Assembly: GCF_003261235.1 (NCBI RefSeq)
Contig: NZ_CP030085.1
Location: 1,457,241 to 1,521,240, forward strand
Direction of reading: 5' to 3'
Origin: Polynucleobacter paneuropaeus
GTDB lineage: Bacteria; Pseudomonadota; Gammaproteobacteria; Burkholderiales; Burkholderiaceae
DNA: 64,000 nucleotides
In this document: piece after piece, positions 26,195-35,677 of the stretch
Layout: each line of letters opens with the position of its first letter
Numbering within the stretch: the first letter of the stretch is position 1
Notes under the pieces: generated by a model
Told to the model about the DNA's origin: nothing
The model's input: only the letters and a program-made list of their open reading frames with translations
The model's database searches: none
Position numbers and translations under genes: made by a program

Positions 26195-26428
26195 ATGGCA
26201 AAAGTTTGCCAAGTCACTGGGAAAAAGCCGATGGTTGGCAACAATGTTTCCCATGCAAACAATAAAACAAAGCGTCGCTTTTTGCCCAATTTGCAAAATC
26301 GTCGCTTCTGGGTTGAATCTGAAAACCGTTGGGTTAGCTTGCGCTTAACCAACGCTGGTTTGCGCGTAATCGACAAAAACGGTATTGATGCCGTGTTGTC
26401 TGATCTTCGTGCACGTGGCGAAATTTAA
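26195..26428 (+). CDS. rpmB: 50S ribosomal protein L28
   Basis: 77 aa, MAKVCQVTGKKPMVGNNVSH at the N-terminus, the L28 signature, and basic throughout (KTKRRFLPNLQNRRFWV). The start at ATG 26195 is chosen over an in-frame ATG four codons upstream (26183) because GGAG lies 7 bp before it and the family begins MAKVC. It is followed after 11 bp by rpmG, the usual pair. Confidence 0.97.
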   Translation: MAKVCQVTGKKPMVGNNVSHANNKTKRRFLPNLQNRRFWVESENRWVSLRLTNAGLRVIDKNGIDAVLSDLRARGEI

Positions 26429-26439
26429 GGAGCGCACAA

Positions 26440-26607
26440 ATGGCTAAGGGCGGCAGAGAAAAAATTAAATTAGAGTCATCAGCTGGTACTGGTCACTTCT
26501 ACACAACCACAAAAAACAAGCGTACTAAGCCTGAGAAAATGGAGATCATGAAGTTTGATCCTACTATTCGCAAGCACGTTGCTTATAAAGAATCCAAGCT
26601 GAAGTAA
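26440..26607 (+). CDS. rpmG: 50S ribosomal protein L33
   Basis: 55 aa: MAKGGREKIKLESSAGTG, then YTTTKNKRTKPEKMEI and KHVAYKESKLK. The sequence is the L33 type without the zinc-binding CxxC pairs, which in the family reflects zinc independence. AAGGAG (26427-26432) precedes the ATG. It forms an operon with rpmB. Confidence 0.97.
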   Translation: MAKGGREKIKLESSAGTGHFYTTTKNKRTKPEKMEIMKFDPTIRKHVAYKESKLK

Positions 26608-26622
26608 TTGATATTCTTCAGT

Positions 26623-26657
26623 CAATAAAAAACCCGCTGCGTGCGGGTTTTTTATTG
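26623..26657. terminator. Long bidirectional terminator between rpmG and desaturase
   Basis: A perfect 15-bp stem: CAATAAAAAACCCGC, 5-nt loop TGCGT, GCGGGTTTTTTATTG. It has A- and T-runs on each side, so it can end rpmB-rpmG transcripts rightward and desaturase transcripts leftward. Confidence 0.9.
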
Positions 26658-26676
26658 CCGACAATTCTGAAACAGA

Positions 26677-27870
26677 TCAAGCGTAGCGACGCAATCTCAA
26701 TGAGAAATCGCGTAAGCTCGTAAGACCACTGTCTTCAGCACGTTGACACCAGGCATGCAGCTGCGACACCAATTGCTCACGAGTCGCATTAGAGCGACCC
26801 CACAGCATCTGTAACTCACGACGCATCTCAATCATCTTGCGTAACTGCGTATTTGCCGAAATCAACTCTTCCAGCTTAAGCTTTTCTTCCTCGCTGAGGC
26901 GAGTCTCATCCTTACATAACCATGAACGCGCATCACTTAAGTGCCCCGCCAAGACTTGCATATGCTGAACTTCATTACTAAAGAAGCGGCGCAAGGTTTT
27001 ACTGTAACGAGCCATGATCTCGTAACGATTGGCAATAATAGCCTCTAGAGTTCCTTGATCGGCTGGACGCAAATCACTCATGACGGGCTTAGGCGAGGTT
27101 TTCTTGACGGTTGCTAAACCTACCGCGCTCATCATCTGGATATACAACCAACCAATATCAAATTCATACCACTTGCTGGAGAGCTTTGCGCTGGTTGCAA
27201 AGGTGTGATGATTATTGTGCAACTCTTCACCACCTATCAAAATGCCCCAAGGCATGATGTTGCGCGATGCATCTTCACAATCGTAGTTACGGTAGCCCCA
27301 AAAGTGTCCAATGCCATTAATGACTCCAGCCGCAGTCACTGGAATCCATAACATCTGAACGGCCCAAACGGTTAACCCGATTGCGCCAAACAAAAATATA
27401 TCGATGATGAGCATCAAAGCAACGCCCTGCCAAGAAAACTTGGAGTAGATGTTGTGCTCAATCCAGTCATCGGGAGTGCCGTGGCCAAATTTTTCTAATG
27501 TCTCTGAATTTGCTGCTTCTTTTTTGTAAAGTTCAGCACCACGTGTCAACAAGGTTTGAATGCCGAGAACTTGCGGACTATGAGGGTCATCAATGGTTTC
27601 ACATTTAGCGTGGTGCTTACGATGGACCGAGGCCCACTCTTTAGTCACCATGCCGGTTGTGAGCCAAAGCCAAAAACGGAAAAAGTGGGAAGCAATTGGG
27701 TGTAAATCTAGTGCGCGGTGAGCTTGGCAACGATGCAAAAAAATCGTCACTCCAGCGATCGTGATGTGCGTCACGATCAAAGTAAAAATCAGAATTTGCC
27801 ACCAAGCCCAATTGAGGTAACCATTTGCTAGCCAATGTAAAACCTGATCAAACCTGAAAGCGGTATTCAA
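26677..27870 (-). CDS. Acyl-CoA/fatty acid delta-9-type desaturase
   Basis: 397 aa membrane di-iron desaturase. The three histidine boxes are HRCQAHR (about residues 46-52), HRKHH (about 83-87) and HNNHH (about 220-224). About four membrane segments flank them. It would introduce double bonds into membrane fatty acids. A soluble, charged C-terminal region of about 130 residues (from about 265, with KLKLEELISANTQLRKMIE) follows the catalytic part and is helical. The start is TTG at 27870, with GAGGA upstream; no ATG or GTG is available in frame. A -10 TAAAAT lies at 27903-27908. Confidence 0.87.
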   Translation of the reverse strand: MNTAFRFDQVLHWLANGYLNWAWWQILIFTLIVTHITIAGVTIFLHRCQAHRALDLHPIASHFFRFWLWLTTGMVTKEWASVHRKHHAKCETIDDPHSPQVLGIQTLLTRGAELYKKEAANSETLEKFGHGTPDDWIEHNIYSKFSWQGVALMLIIDIFLFGAIGLTVWAVQMLWIPVTAAGVINGIGHFWGYRNYDCEDASRNIMPWGILIGGEELHNNHHTFATSAKLSSKWYEFDIGWLYIQMMSAVGLATVKKTSPKPVMSDLRPADQGTLEAIIANRYEIMARYSKTLRRFFSNEVQHMQVLAGHLSDARSWLCKDETRLSEEEKLKLEELISANTQLRKMIEMRRELQMLWGRSNATREQLVSQLHAWCQRAEDSGLTSLRDFSLRLRRYA

Positions 27871-27929
27871 AAGGAAATGTCCTCATAGATCTACTAAAAC
27901 TCTATTTTAGAACCTTCTAACCACGAGGG

Positions 27930-29462
27930 TTATTGATCAGGCTCTTCTTTTGGCTTCTTGGAGACCTCTTTTAGAGGCGTAGTGCTGGCTTTTCTTTGGA
28001 AAATAGCTCCAAAGAAGCCATCAGTCCCGTGAATGTGAGGCCATAGCTGCCACCAAGGGTTATCTTTGCTGCAACCAATAGGTAAAATATCTTTAGGGAA
28101 CAATGGCTTAAGAGCTTCTGCAGCAGGAATAATTTCAAAATCAGGATGATTCGCCAGAAAATCTTCGGCAATCTGTTGGTTTTCTTGGGGCAAAAGGCTG
28201 CAGGTGGCATATACCAAGCGACCGCCCGGTTTAAGCAAGCGGCTAGCGGAATGCAGAATGTTGGCCTGCTTTTGATTGAGCTCTAAAACTCCCTGTGGAG
28301 TTTGGCGCCATTTCAGATCTGGGTTGCGGCGTAAAGTTCCCATGCCACTGCAAGGGGCATCTACGAGCACACGATCAATCTTTCCAGCCAAGCGTTTGAT
28401 CTTGGCATCGTTCTCACTATCAATCCACACCGGATGCACATTAGAAAGGCCGCTGCGGGCTTGTCGAGGCTTTAAATTTGCAAGTCGACGCTCTGAGGTG
28501 TCAAAAGCATACAAGCGTCCTGTCGAGCGCATGAGCGCTCCAATGGCTAAAGTTTTACCACCTGCGCCAGCGCAAAAGTCGACTACCATCTCACCGCGTT
28601 TCGGAGCAAGCAAATAAGCCAACAATTGACTGCCTTCGTCTTGCACTTCAAATGCGCCCGCCTTAAAAGCTGCTGTATTTTGTAGAGCAGGCTTACCCAT
28701 GATGCGCACCCCATCCGGAGCATAGGGAGTGGGAATCGCTTGATAGCGACCACCCAGTGCATTCATATCCGCAAGCAATTGCTCGCGATTGATTTTCATG
28801 GTGTTTGCTCTTAAATCTAGTAACGCTGGATGCATCAAAGCCTTTGCTAAATCTTCGCGCGTATCTTCTCCGGGATATGCTCCAAAAGCGTCCCACAACC
28901 ATTCAGGTAAGTTGTTGCGGACCAATGGATTTAAGGCTTGCGGGTCGACTGTCGAGAAACGTTGCAACCACTCATACTCACCAGGCTGCAGCACATGCGC
29001 AAGATCTGCAATGGCACTTTCAGCACGATTAGCAGAGCCTAAGCCGCCTTCAGAAAGAGCGGATACCAAGCCCAAGAGGGCTAGACGTCTAGCTTGTGAA
29101 CCAGCGCCACTTTCAGCAAATTGAGCAAACTCATTTTTTCTTCGCAGAATAGCAAAGGCACTCTCTGCAATCAAAGCACGATCTCGATTGCCTAGCTGTG
29201 GCTCTGCACGAAAATAACGACTCACTACACGATCAGCTGGCTGCTCAAAGCTTAAGAGCTCTGGCAATAAACGTTCTAAGTGAATTGCGTGTTGAGGTAG
29301 GGCTTTTGCATTCGAAAAATTCTTTTGACCTACAGGCGCAATTAAGTTACCACTGGCATTGCGTCGCTCTGGACGTTTTGAAGTGTCTCGGTTTTTAGCT
29401 GCGTAGCTTTTGGTATTACTACTACGTGGGCCAGACCCACGCGATGAACGTTCTTTACTCAT
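27930..29462 (-). CDS. RsmB/NOP family RNA (cytosine-5) methyltransferase
   Basis: 510 aa. An N-terminal basic, disordered stretch (about 1-50) is followed by a NusB-like RNA-binding helical region and a SAM methyltransferase domain: DFCAGAGGKTLA (SAM site), VDAPCSGMGTLRRNPD and YATCSLLPQEN, which contain the two catalytic Cys of m5C RNA methyltransferases. It resembles RsmB, which modifies 16S rRNA, but the long basic head and other family members (RsmF, NSUN-like) leave the target open. Its ATG overlaps the end of purN by 8 bp. Confidence 0.82.
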   Translation of the reverse strand: MSKERSSRGSGPRSSNTKSYAAKNRDTSKRPERRNASGNLIAPVGQKNFSNAKALPQHAIHLERLLPELLSFEQPADRVVSRYFRAEPQLGNRDRALIAESAFAILRRKNEFAQFAESGAGSQARRLALLGLVSALSEGGLGSANRAESAIADLAHVLQPGEYEWLQRFSTVDPQALNPLVRNNLPEWLWDAFGAYPGEDTREDLAKALMHPALLDLRANTMKINREQLLADMNALGGRYQAIPTPYAPDGVRIMGKPALQNTAAFKAGAFEVQDEGSQLLAYLLAPKRGEMVVDFCAGAGGKTLAIGALMRSTGRLYAFDTSERRLANLKPRQARSGLSNVHPVWIDSENDAKIKRLAGKIDRVLVDAPCSGMGTLRRNPDLKWRQTPQGVLELNQKQANILHSASRLLKPGGRLVYATCSLLPQENQQIAEDFLANHPDFEIIPAAEALKPLFPKDILPIGCSKDNPWWQLWPHIHGTDGFFGAIFQRKASTTPLKEVSKKPKEEPDQ

Positions 29463-30087
29463 ATTTAAAAAATTGCGGCTCCGGAGGGGATAACTTCACT
29501 TGATTACCTTCAATGCGCAATCGTCCATCAAGAAACCATTTTACGGCCCGCGGGTAAATCTGATGCTCAGCCGATAAAACACGGGCAGCTAGAGTGTCTG
29601 CACTATCGTCAGCCAAGACTGGAACCGAGGCCTGGCAAATGATGGGGCCTTCATCAACTCCCTCAGTCACAAAATGCACTGTTGCTCCATGCGTTTTCAC
29701 ACCAGCCTCCAAGGCCCGCTCATGGGTATGCAAACCAGGGAACTGAGGCAATAGGGCTGGATGAATATTGATCAGGCGCCCCTCAAAATGCCGAATAAAT
29801 TGGGGAGTCAGAATTCTCATAAAGCCTGCCAAAACCACTAAATCAGCTCCTAATTGGTCGATTTTGTGGATCAGCACTTCATCAAAAGACTCCCGAGTGG
29901 CATGGGCACGATGTTCAACTGTAAAAGCTGGAATACCCTCTGAGCGAGCAAAATCAAGGCCTTTGGCAGCAGAATGATTGGCAATCACCCCTGAAAAAAT
30001 GACTGGCCAGGCCTCTTTTTGAGCAGTTTTGACAATGGCCTCGAAGTTCGATCCGCGGCCAGAGATTAAGGTAACGATTGAAAGCAT
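29455..30087 (-). CDS. purN: Phosphoribosylglycinamide formyltransferase
   Basis: 210 aa from ATG 30087; a GTG two codons upstream (30093) overlaps the -10. GART of purine synthesis, using 10-formyl-THF. Motifs: VTLISGRGSNF near the N-terminus binds phosphate, VLAGFMRIL holds the folate-site segment, and HPALLPQFPGLHTHERAL carries the catalytic His. Ends DEGPIICQ then a short tail. It overlaps the methyltransferase gene and is divergent from ribF with a shared promoter. Confidence 0.94.
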   Translation of the reverse strand: MLSIVTLISGRGSNFEAIVKTAQKEAWPVIFSGVIANHSAAKGLDFARSEGIPAFTVEHRAHATRESFDEVLIHKIDQLGADLVVLAGFMRILTPQFIRHFEGRLINIHPALLPQFPGLHTHERALEAGVKTHGATVHFVTEGVDEGPIICQASVPVLADDSADTLAARVLSAEHQIYPRAVKWFLDGRLRIEGNQVKLSPPEPQFFKYE

Positions 30088-30093
30088 GCCCAC

Positions 30094-30101
30094 AATATAA
30101 T
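30094..30101. promoter_or_regulatory. Overlapping divergent -10 hexamers for purN and ribF
   Basis: In eight bases (AATATAAT region) the minus strand reads TATATT (30099-30094), 6 bp before the purN ATG, and the plus strand reads TATAAT (30096-30101), about 24 bp before the ribF GTG. purN would be leaderless. No clear -35 for either. Confidence 0.6.
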
Positions 30102-30125
30102 TGATGGCTACCCTGAAAGCGATTT

Positions 30126-31076
30126 GTGAACGTATTCCGTGGCCCCACCCAGTTTTCTGCAGGACCGGCTTGTGCCTTAACCATCGGTAATTTCGATGGC
30201 GTGCACAGGGGTCATCGCGCCCTACTAAAACAACTCAAGGATGGCGCCAAGGAAAAAGATTTGGTCAGCTGTGTGATGACTTTTGAGCCTCACCCCAAAG
30301 AATTCTTTTCCCCTGAGCAGGCACCACCCCGCATTCTGAATTTACGCGACAAGCTCTGTGCATTTTCAGAGGTTGGAGTTGACCGCGTAGTGGTAGAGCA
30401 TTTTGATAACGCCTTTGCCAAACTCACACCAGAAGAATTTGTTTCGGAGATTCTAGTGAAGCGCTTGAACGCCAAATGGATTTTGATTGGTGATGACTTT
30501 TGCTACGGAGCTAAGCGTGCCGGAAATTTTGCAAGCCTGAAAGCTGCAGGCGATCGACTGGGTTTTGAAGTATCTAGCATTGCTACCGTCCTTGAGGATG
30601 GTGAACGTATCTCGAGTTCAGCACTGCGTGATGCATTAGCGAGTGGTGATATGCAACTTGTCGCCAAGTTACTGGGCCGTCCTTATGGAATTTCTGGGCA
30701 CGTCATTCATGGTCAAAAGTTAGGCCGAGAGCTTGGCTTTCCGACACTCAATCTTGCTGTAGCCAATCATCTCCATCATCGCAAACCTGCAACCAGCGGA
30801 ATCTTTGTGGCGCAGGTTCACGGCCTGTCTGACAAGCCTTTACCAGCTGTGTCCAGTCTGGGTGTCAGGCCTACCGTAGAAGATGAAGGACGCGTTCTTT
30901 TAGAAACACACGTGTTTGATTACGATCAAGATGCTTATGGCAAAGTTGTTACAGTAGAGCTCCTAGAAAAAATTCGGGACGAGGAAAAATACTCCAACCT
31001 CAATACCCTTACCCATGCCATTGCGGCAGATGCACAGCACGCCAGAAATTATTTCCAGAAAAAAACTTATGTCTGA
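30126..31076 (+). CDS. ribF: Bifunctional riboflavin kinase/FAD synthetase
   Basis: 316 aa. N-terminal FMN adenylyltransferase domain (about 1-185) with ALTIGNFDGVHRGH, the nucleotidyl-transfer HxGH-like motif, and C-terminal riboflavin kinase domain (about 190-315) with GHVIHGQKLGRELGFPTLN. It makes FMN and FAD. Start is GTG 30126, giving MNVFRGPTQ, which matches the family N-terminus. Its last 8 bp overlap ileS, which opens the ribF-ileS-lspA-coaBC-dut series. Confidence 0.95.
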   Translation: MNVFRGPTQFSAGPACALTIGNFDGVHRGHRALLKQLKDGAKEKDLVSCVMTFEPHPKEFFSPEQAPPRILNLRDKLCAFSEVGVDRVVVEHFDNAFAKLTPEEFVSEILVKRLNAKWILIGDDFCYGAKRAGNFASLKAAGDRLGFEVSSIATVLEDGERISSSALRDALASGDMQLVAKLLGRPYGISGHVIHGQKLGRELGFPTLNLAVANHLHHRKPATSGIFVAQVHGLSDKPLPAVSSLGVRPTVEDEGRVLLETHVFDYDQDAYGKVVTVELLEKIRDEEKYSNLNTLTHAIAADAQHARNYFQKKTYV

Positions 31077-33930
31077 AAAAGAAAACGCTTATCCAGTCAA
31101 CCTTCTAGATACTGCATTCCCAATGCGGGGAGATCTAGCCAAGCGTGAACCACAATGGGTTGAGCAGTGGCAGAAAAATAAGCTCTACGAAAAGATTCGT
31201 GAGGCGCACGCTCATCAGCCTAAATTTATTCTGCACGATGGCCCCCCCTATGCCAATGGTGAGATTCATATTGGACATGCAGTAAATAAGATTCTGAAAG
31301 ACATGATTGTTAAATCCCGTTGGCTGATGGGCTTTGATTCTGTTTATGTGCCAGGCTGGGATTGTCATGGCATGCCGATTGAGATCCAGATTGAAAAACA
31401 GTTTGGCAAAAATCTACCGACTGCCGAAGTGCAATCCAAAGCACGTGCCTATGCGCAGGCGCAAATTGATAAACAGAAGAAAGATTTCGAGCGCCTAGGA
31501 GTGCTGGGTGACTGGAACAATCCCTACCTCACCATGAACTATCGAAATGAGGCTGATGAAATTCGGGCCTTGGGCAAGATCTGGGAAAAAGGCTATGTCT
31601 TTCGCGGCCTCAAGCCTGTGAACTGGTGCTTTGACTGTGGCTCTGCATTGGCTGAAGCCGAGGTTGAATACCAAGACAAGACCGACACAACTGTTGACGT
31701 CGCATTTGCATTTGATGATGCACAGCTACCTGCACTTGCAAAAGCCTTTGGCTTAAATGCATTGCCAGATAAGCCCGGCTTCACCGTGATTTGGACTACC
31801 ACGCCCTGGACCTTGCCTGCTAATCAAGCCTTGAACGTTCACCCAGAAGTGAGTTATGCATTAGTGGATGCAGGCGATAAATTATTGATTCTGGCTAAAG
31901 ATCGTGTCGAGACTTGCTTAAATGAGTACGGTCTCGAAGGTAAAGTCATCGCTACCTGTCTAGGCAGTCAATTAGAAAACATTTCTTTTTGGCATCCCTT
32001 GGCGAAACTAGACGAGGGCTACCGTCGCTTATCGCCAATTTACCCTGCCGAGTACGTCACACTCGATACAGGTACCGGAATTGTTCATTCATCGCCAGCA
32101 TATGGTGAGGAAGACTTTAAGTCTTGCAAAGCCCATGGCTTGTCTGACAAAGAGATTTTGAATCCAGTGATGGGTAACGGCGTCTATGCCTCATGGTTAC
32201 CCCTCTTTGCTAATGAATTTATCTGGAAAGCCAATCCGAAGATTGTGGAAGCCTTGCGTGAAGCAGGAAGCTTGCTAAAAGATAAAACTTATACGCACTC
32301 CTACATGCACTGCTGGCGTCATAAGTCACCCATCATTTATCGTGCGACCTCACAATGGTTTGCGAGCATGGATAAGAAGCCTAGCGATGGCAAAGCCAGC
32401 TTACGAGAAACTGCCTTGGCCGGCATTGAGAACACCGAATTTTTCCCTGCATGGGGTAAGCAACGCTTACATAGCATGATTGCCAATCGTCCTGACTGGA
32501 CTTTGTCACGCCAACGCCAATGGGGTGTGCCGATGGCTTTCTTAGTTCATAAAGAAAGTGGCGAGCCACATCCAAGAACCCTAGAGTTATTAGAAGAAGT
32601 AGCAAAGCGAGTAGAGCAAGGTGGTATTGAAGCTTGGCAAAAATTAGAATTGAGCGAACTCATTGGCGATGAAGCAAGTCAATACGAGAAGAATCGAGAC
32701 ACATTAGATGTTTGGTTTGACTCAGGCACTACACATTGGCATGTGATTCGTGGCTCGCATCGTGATCAGCTCTATCGTCTAGAAGCTGAGACAGCAAAAG
32801 GCCGCCTAGCTGACCTGTATCTCGAAGGCTCAGATCAACATCGCGGCTGGTTCCACTCCTCACTATTAACCGGCTCCATGCTTGATGGCAAACCGCCCTA
32901 TAAGGCACTGCTCACACATGGCTTTACTGTAGACGGTCAAGGTCGCAAGATGAGTAAGTCGATTGGCAATGTGATTGCCCCTCAACAGGTAGCCGATAAG
33001 TTAGGCGCTGAAATCATTCGCCTGTGGGTAGCCTCCACGGATTACTCTGGAGAGATGACTATCTCCGATGAGATTCTCAAACGAGTAGTAGAGAGTTATC
33101 GTCGCATTCGTAACACCCTGCGATTCTTATTGGCGAACTTAGCTGACTTTGACCCTAGCAAGCATGCCATGCCGGCAGACCAATGGTTAGAGATTGATCG
33201 CTATACAGTGGCTTTAGCATCCCAACTGCAAAATGAGGTGAAAGCTTCCTATCAAGCTTATGAATTCCAGCCAGCGGTTATCCGGATGCTCACCTTCTGC
33301 TCAGAAGATCTCGGGGGCTTTTATCTCGATATCCTGAAAGATCGACTCTATACCAGTGCTCCTGATTCTCCTGATCGCCGTGCAGCCCAGAATGCGCTCT
33401 TTCATATTACAAAGAATCTGCTCAAGTGGATTGCACCCTTCCTTTCCTTTACGGCAGAAGAAGCCTGGCAGGTTCTGCCACATGCTGCAAATGAAAAAAC
33501 CAAGACTTCAATCTTCATGGAAGAGTTTGGTAACTTTCCTGAAATTAACAATGCGAAAGACTTACTGGCTAAATGGAATCGCATTCGTGAGATTCGTTCT
33601 GAGGTAACTAAGGCGATTGAAATCGAACGTGAAGCAGGTCACGTTGGTTCATCACTACAAGCTGAATTGGTGATTAAATTACCTCAACCTGATTTTGCCA
33701 TCCTCAATAGCCTAGGCAATGACTTACGCTTTGTCACGATTACCTCGAGTGCTTCGGTTGAGCTCCATCAAGAGCCTCTTGAGATTGCGGTCCGGGCTAG
33801 TCAATATAAAAAATGTGGTCGTTGCTGGCACCATACTGCTGATGTTGGCAGTAACGCTGAGCATCCAGATTTATGTGGCCGTTGTATCAGCAATCTTTTT
33901 GCGAGCGGTGAGCATCGCTTGTTTGCTTAA
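31069..33930 (+). CDS. ileS: Isoleucyl-tRNA synthetase
   Basis: 953 aa from ATG 31069 (MSEKENAYPVNLLDTAF); earlier in-frame starts lie inside ribF. Class Ia: HIGH motif as HIGHAVNK in GEIHIGHAVN, editing domain with TTTPWTLPANQAL, KMSKS in GRKMSKSIGN, and a C-terminal zinc finger CGRCW...CGRC (last about 45 residues). The normal bacterial type. Translation is likely coupled to ribF by the 8-bp overlap; lspA begins 15 bp after the stop. Confidence 0.97.
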   Translation: MSEKENAYPVNLLDTAFPMRGDLAKREPQWVEQWQKNKLYEKIREAHAHQPKFILHDGPPYANGEIHIGHAVNKILKDMIVKSRWLMGFDSVYVPGWDCHGMPIEIQIEKQFGKNLPTAEVQSKARAYAQAQIDKQKKDFERLGVLGDWNNPYLTMNYRNEADEIRALGKIWEKGYVFRGLKPVNWCFDCGSALAEAEVEYQDKTDTTVDVAFAFDDAQLPALAKAFGLNALPDKPGFTVIWTTTPWTLPANQALNVHPEVSYALVDAGDKLLILAKDRVETCLNEYGLEGKVIATCLGSQLENISFWHPLAKLDEGYRRLSPIYPAEYVTLDTGTGIVHSSPAYGEEDFKSCKAHGLSDKEILNPVMGNGVYASWLPLFANEFIWKANPKIVEALREAGSLLKDKTYTHSYMHCWRHKSPIIYRATSQWFASMDKKPSDGKASLRETALAGIENTEFFPAWGKQRLHSMIANRPDWTLSRQRQWGVPMAFLVHKESGEPHPRTLELLEEVAKRVEQGGIEAWQKLELSELIGDEASQYEKNRDTLDVWFDSGTTHWHVIRGSHRDQLYRLEAETAKGRLADLYLEGSDQHRGWFHSSLLTGSMLDGKPPYKALLTHGFTVDGQGRKMSKSIGNVIAPQQVADKLGAEIIRLWVASTDYSGEMTISDEILKRVVESYRRIRNTLRFLLANLADFDPSKHAMPADQWLEIDRYTVALASQLQNEVKASYQAYEFQPAVIRMLTFCSEDLGGFYLDILKDRLYTSAPDSPDRRAAQNALFHITKNLLKWIAPFLSFTAEEAWQVLPHAANEKTKTSIFMEEFGNFPEINNAKDLLAKWNRIREIRSEVTKAIEIEREAGHVGSSLQAELVIKLPQPDFAILNSLGNDLRFVTITSSASVELHQEPLEIAVRASQYKKCGRCWHHTADVGSNAEHPDLCGRCISNLFASGEHRLFA

Positions 33931-33945
33931 GATTGATTTGAGAAT

Positions 33946-34428
33946 ATGCCGCTCTATTCTTCCCTTACCATCGCCACCTTAGTGCTGCTGATAGATCAAG
34001 TCACTAAATGGCTAGCCTTAACGCATTTGCAATTAGGCATTCCTCAGCCTGTTTTGCCTTTTCTAAACTGGCTGTTGCTTTTCAACCCAGGTGCAGCATT
34101 TTCTTTTCTGGCGCAAGGAAGCGGCTGGCAGCGCTGGTTCTTTACTCTTTTGGGTTTGGCTGCTTGCGCTTATATCGTTTACTTACTGGCACGCACACAA
34201 CTTAATAAAACGATGGCTTGGGCATTAAGCCTCATTCTAGGAGGGGCCTTAGGTAATGTTTTAGATCGACTGATGCTTGGCTTTGTGGTCGACTTTATAG
34301 ATTGCCACTACGGGAACTGGCATTGGCCAGCCTTCAATATTGCTGATAGTGCCATCTCCATTGGTGCAGCCCTCATTATTTTGGCTGAATTACATCGGGC
34401 ATTTGGCAAATCTGCCCAACCCCTTTAA
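33946..34428 (+). CDS. lspA: Lipoprotein signal peptidase
   Basis: 160 aa, four membrane segments. The catalytic aspartates of this aspartic protease are in GNVLDRLMLG (about Asp 108) and FNIADSAI (about Asp 128). It cuts the signal peptide from diacylated prolipoproteins in the inner membrane. The ileS-lspA order is widely conserved. coaBC starts 9 bp downstream. Confidence 0.95.
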   Translation: MPLYSSLTIATLVLLIDQVTKWLALTHLQLGIPQPVLPFLNWLLLFNPGAAFSFLAQGSGWQRWFFTLLGLAACAYIVYLLARTQLNKTMAWALSLILGGALGNVLDRLMLGFVVDFIDCHYGNWHWPAFNIADSAISIGAALIILAELHRAFGKSAQPL

Positions 34429-34437
34429 GCTTGCACC

Positions 34438-35649
34438 ATGCAATCACTCTTGAACAAAAAAATTGTCCTCGGCATCTCCGGAGGAATCGCTGCCTATAAG
34501 TCCGCTGAATTAGTACGTCAACTGATTCAGGAAGGCGCCCAGGTTCAAGTAGTGATGACTAATGCTGCCCAGCAATTTATTACGCCTGTAACGATGCAGG
34601 CTTTAAGTGGCAATCCGGTCTTCACCTCCCAGTGGGATCACAGCATTGCTAACAACATGGCACATATCGAGCTCTCTCGTGGTGCGGATGCGATTCTCAT
34701 TGCGCCTACCAGTGCAGATCTCATGGCAAAACTCTCGCTTGGTTTGGCTGACGACTTATTAAGCACCCTTTGCCTTGCGAGAGAATGTCCTCTACTCCTA
34801 GCGCCTGCTATGAATCGTCAGATGTGGGATCACCCTGCAACACAACGCAGCGTGAAACGTTTAGAGTCTGATGGGGTTGATATTCTCGGCCCTGCCAGCG
34901 GTAGTCAAGCATGTGGTGAAACTGGTATGGGCAGAATGCTCGAGCCTGCTGAAATTACCGAACAACTCATTGCTTTCTTTCAGCCTAAGCCGCTAAAAGG
35001 TAAGCGCGTCTTAATTACTGCTGGACCAACTTTCGAAGCAATCGACCCTGTTCGTGGCATTACTAATTTAAGCTCTGGCAAGATGGGTTTTGCGATTGCT
35101 CGTGCAGCTGTTGAAGCAGGTGCAGAAGTACATCTCATAGCTGGTCCCTGCGAACTACCGACCCCCCTACTCAGCAGTGGAAAAATTACCCGGACTAACG
35201 TAACCAGCGCAAAAGTAATGCATGCTGCAGCAATACAGTCGAGTGACTGCGATATTTTCTTTGCGGTTGCTGCAGTTGCAGACTGGGGTATTGCTAAACC
35301 CTCAAAAGAAAAGATTAAGCGCCAAGGTGGAAAAATTCCTGCATTGGATTTTGTTGCGAACCCAGATATTTTGTTGGATATCGCCAGTACAGTAAAAACC
35401 AAAGCAGGCAAACCCCACCCCTACTGCGTCGGCTTTGCAGCAGAATCTTCTGCACTTGCCGAACATGCAGCTGAGAAACGCAAACGCAAGGGAATTCCCA
35501 TGATTGTTGGCAACATAGGGCCAGATACCTTTGGTAGCGATCTCAATCAATTACTCGTCATTGATGCTGCTGGTAGTAAAACACTGAATAAGGCTGATAA
35601 ATTACAGCTGGCCCGCCAGCTTGTGCAACTCGTCGCCAAAAAGATTTAA
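34438..35649 (+). CDS. coaBC: Bifunctional phosphopantothenoylcysteine decarboxylase/synthetase
   Basis: 403 aa. CoaC flavoprotein domain (about 1-180): GISGGIAAYKSAEL, APAMNRQMW, and the Cys of GSQACGETGMGRM. CoaB domain (about 185-400): ITAGPTFEAIDPVRGITN, and the KxKK-like KEKIKRQGGK. Together they convert 4'-phosphopantothenate and cysteine to 4'-phosphopantetheine for CoA. Historic name dfp. Neighbour dut is its usual partner. Confidence 0.96.
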   Translation: MQSLLNKKIVLGISGGIAAYKSAELVRQLIQEGAQVQVVMTNAAQQFITPVTMQALSGNPVFTSQWDHSIANNMAHIELSRGADAILIAPTSADLMAKLSLGLADDLLSTLCLARECPLLLAPAMNRQMWDHPATQRSVKRLESDGVDILGPASGSQACGETGMGRMLEPAEITEQLIAFFQPKPLKGKRVLITAGPTFEAIDPVRGITNLSSGKMGFAIARAAVEAGAEVHLIAGPCELPTPLLSSGKITRTNVTSAKVMHAAAIQSSDCDIFFAVAAVADWGIAKPSKEKIKRQGGKIPALDFVANPDILLDIASTVKTKAGKPHPYCVGFAAESSALAEHAAEKRKRKGIPMIVGNIGPDTFGSDLNQLLVIDAAGSKTLNKADKLQLARQLVQLVAKKI

Positions 35650-35677
35650 ATCACACCCCATCGTTTTAGGAAATCCC

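Noticed and set aside
28276..29124. Long plus-strand frames opposite the RsmB-type methyltransferase
   Set aside because: Antisense to a well-supported gene with intact catalytic motifs; protein sequence is biased and unlike any family.
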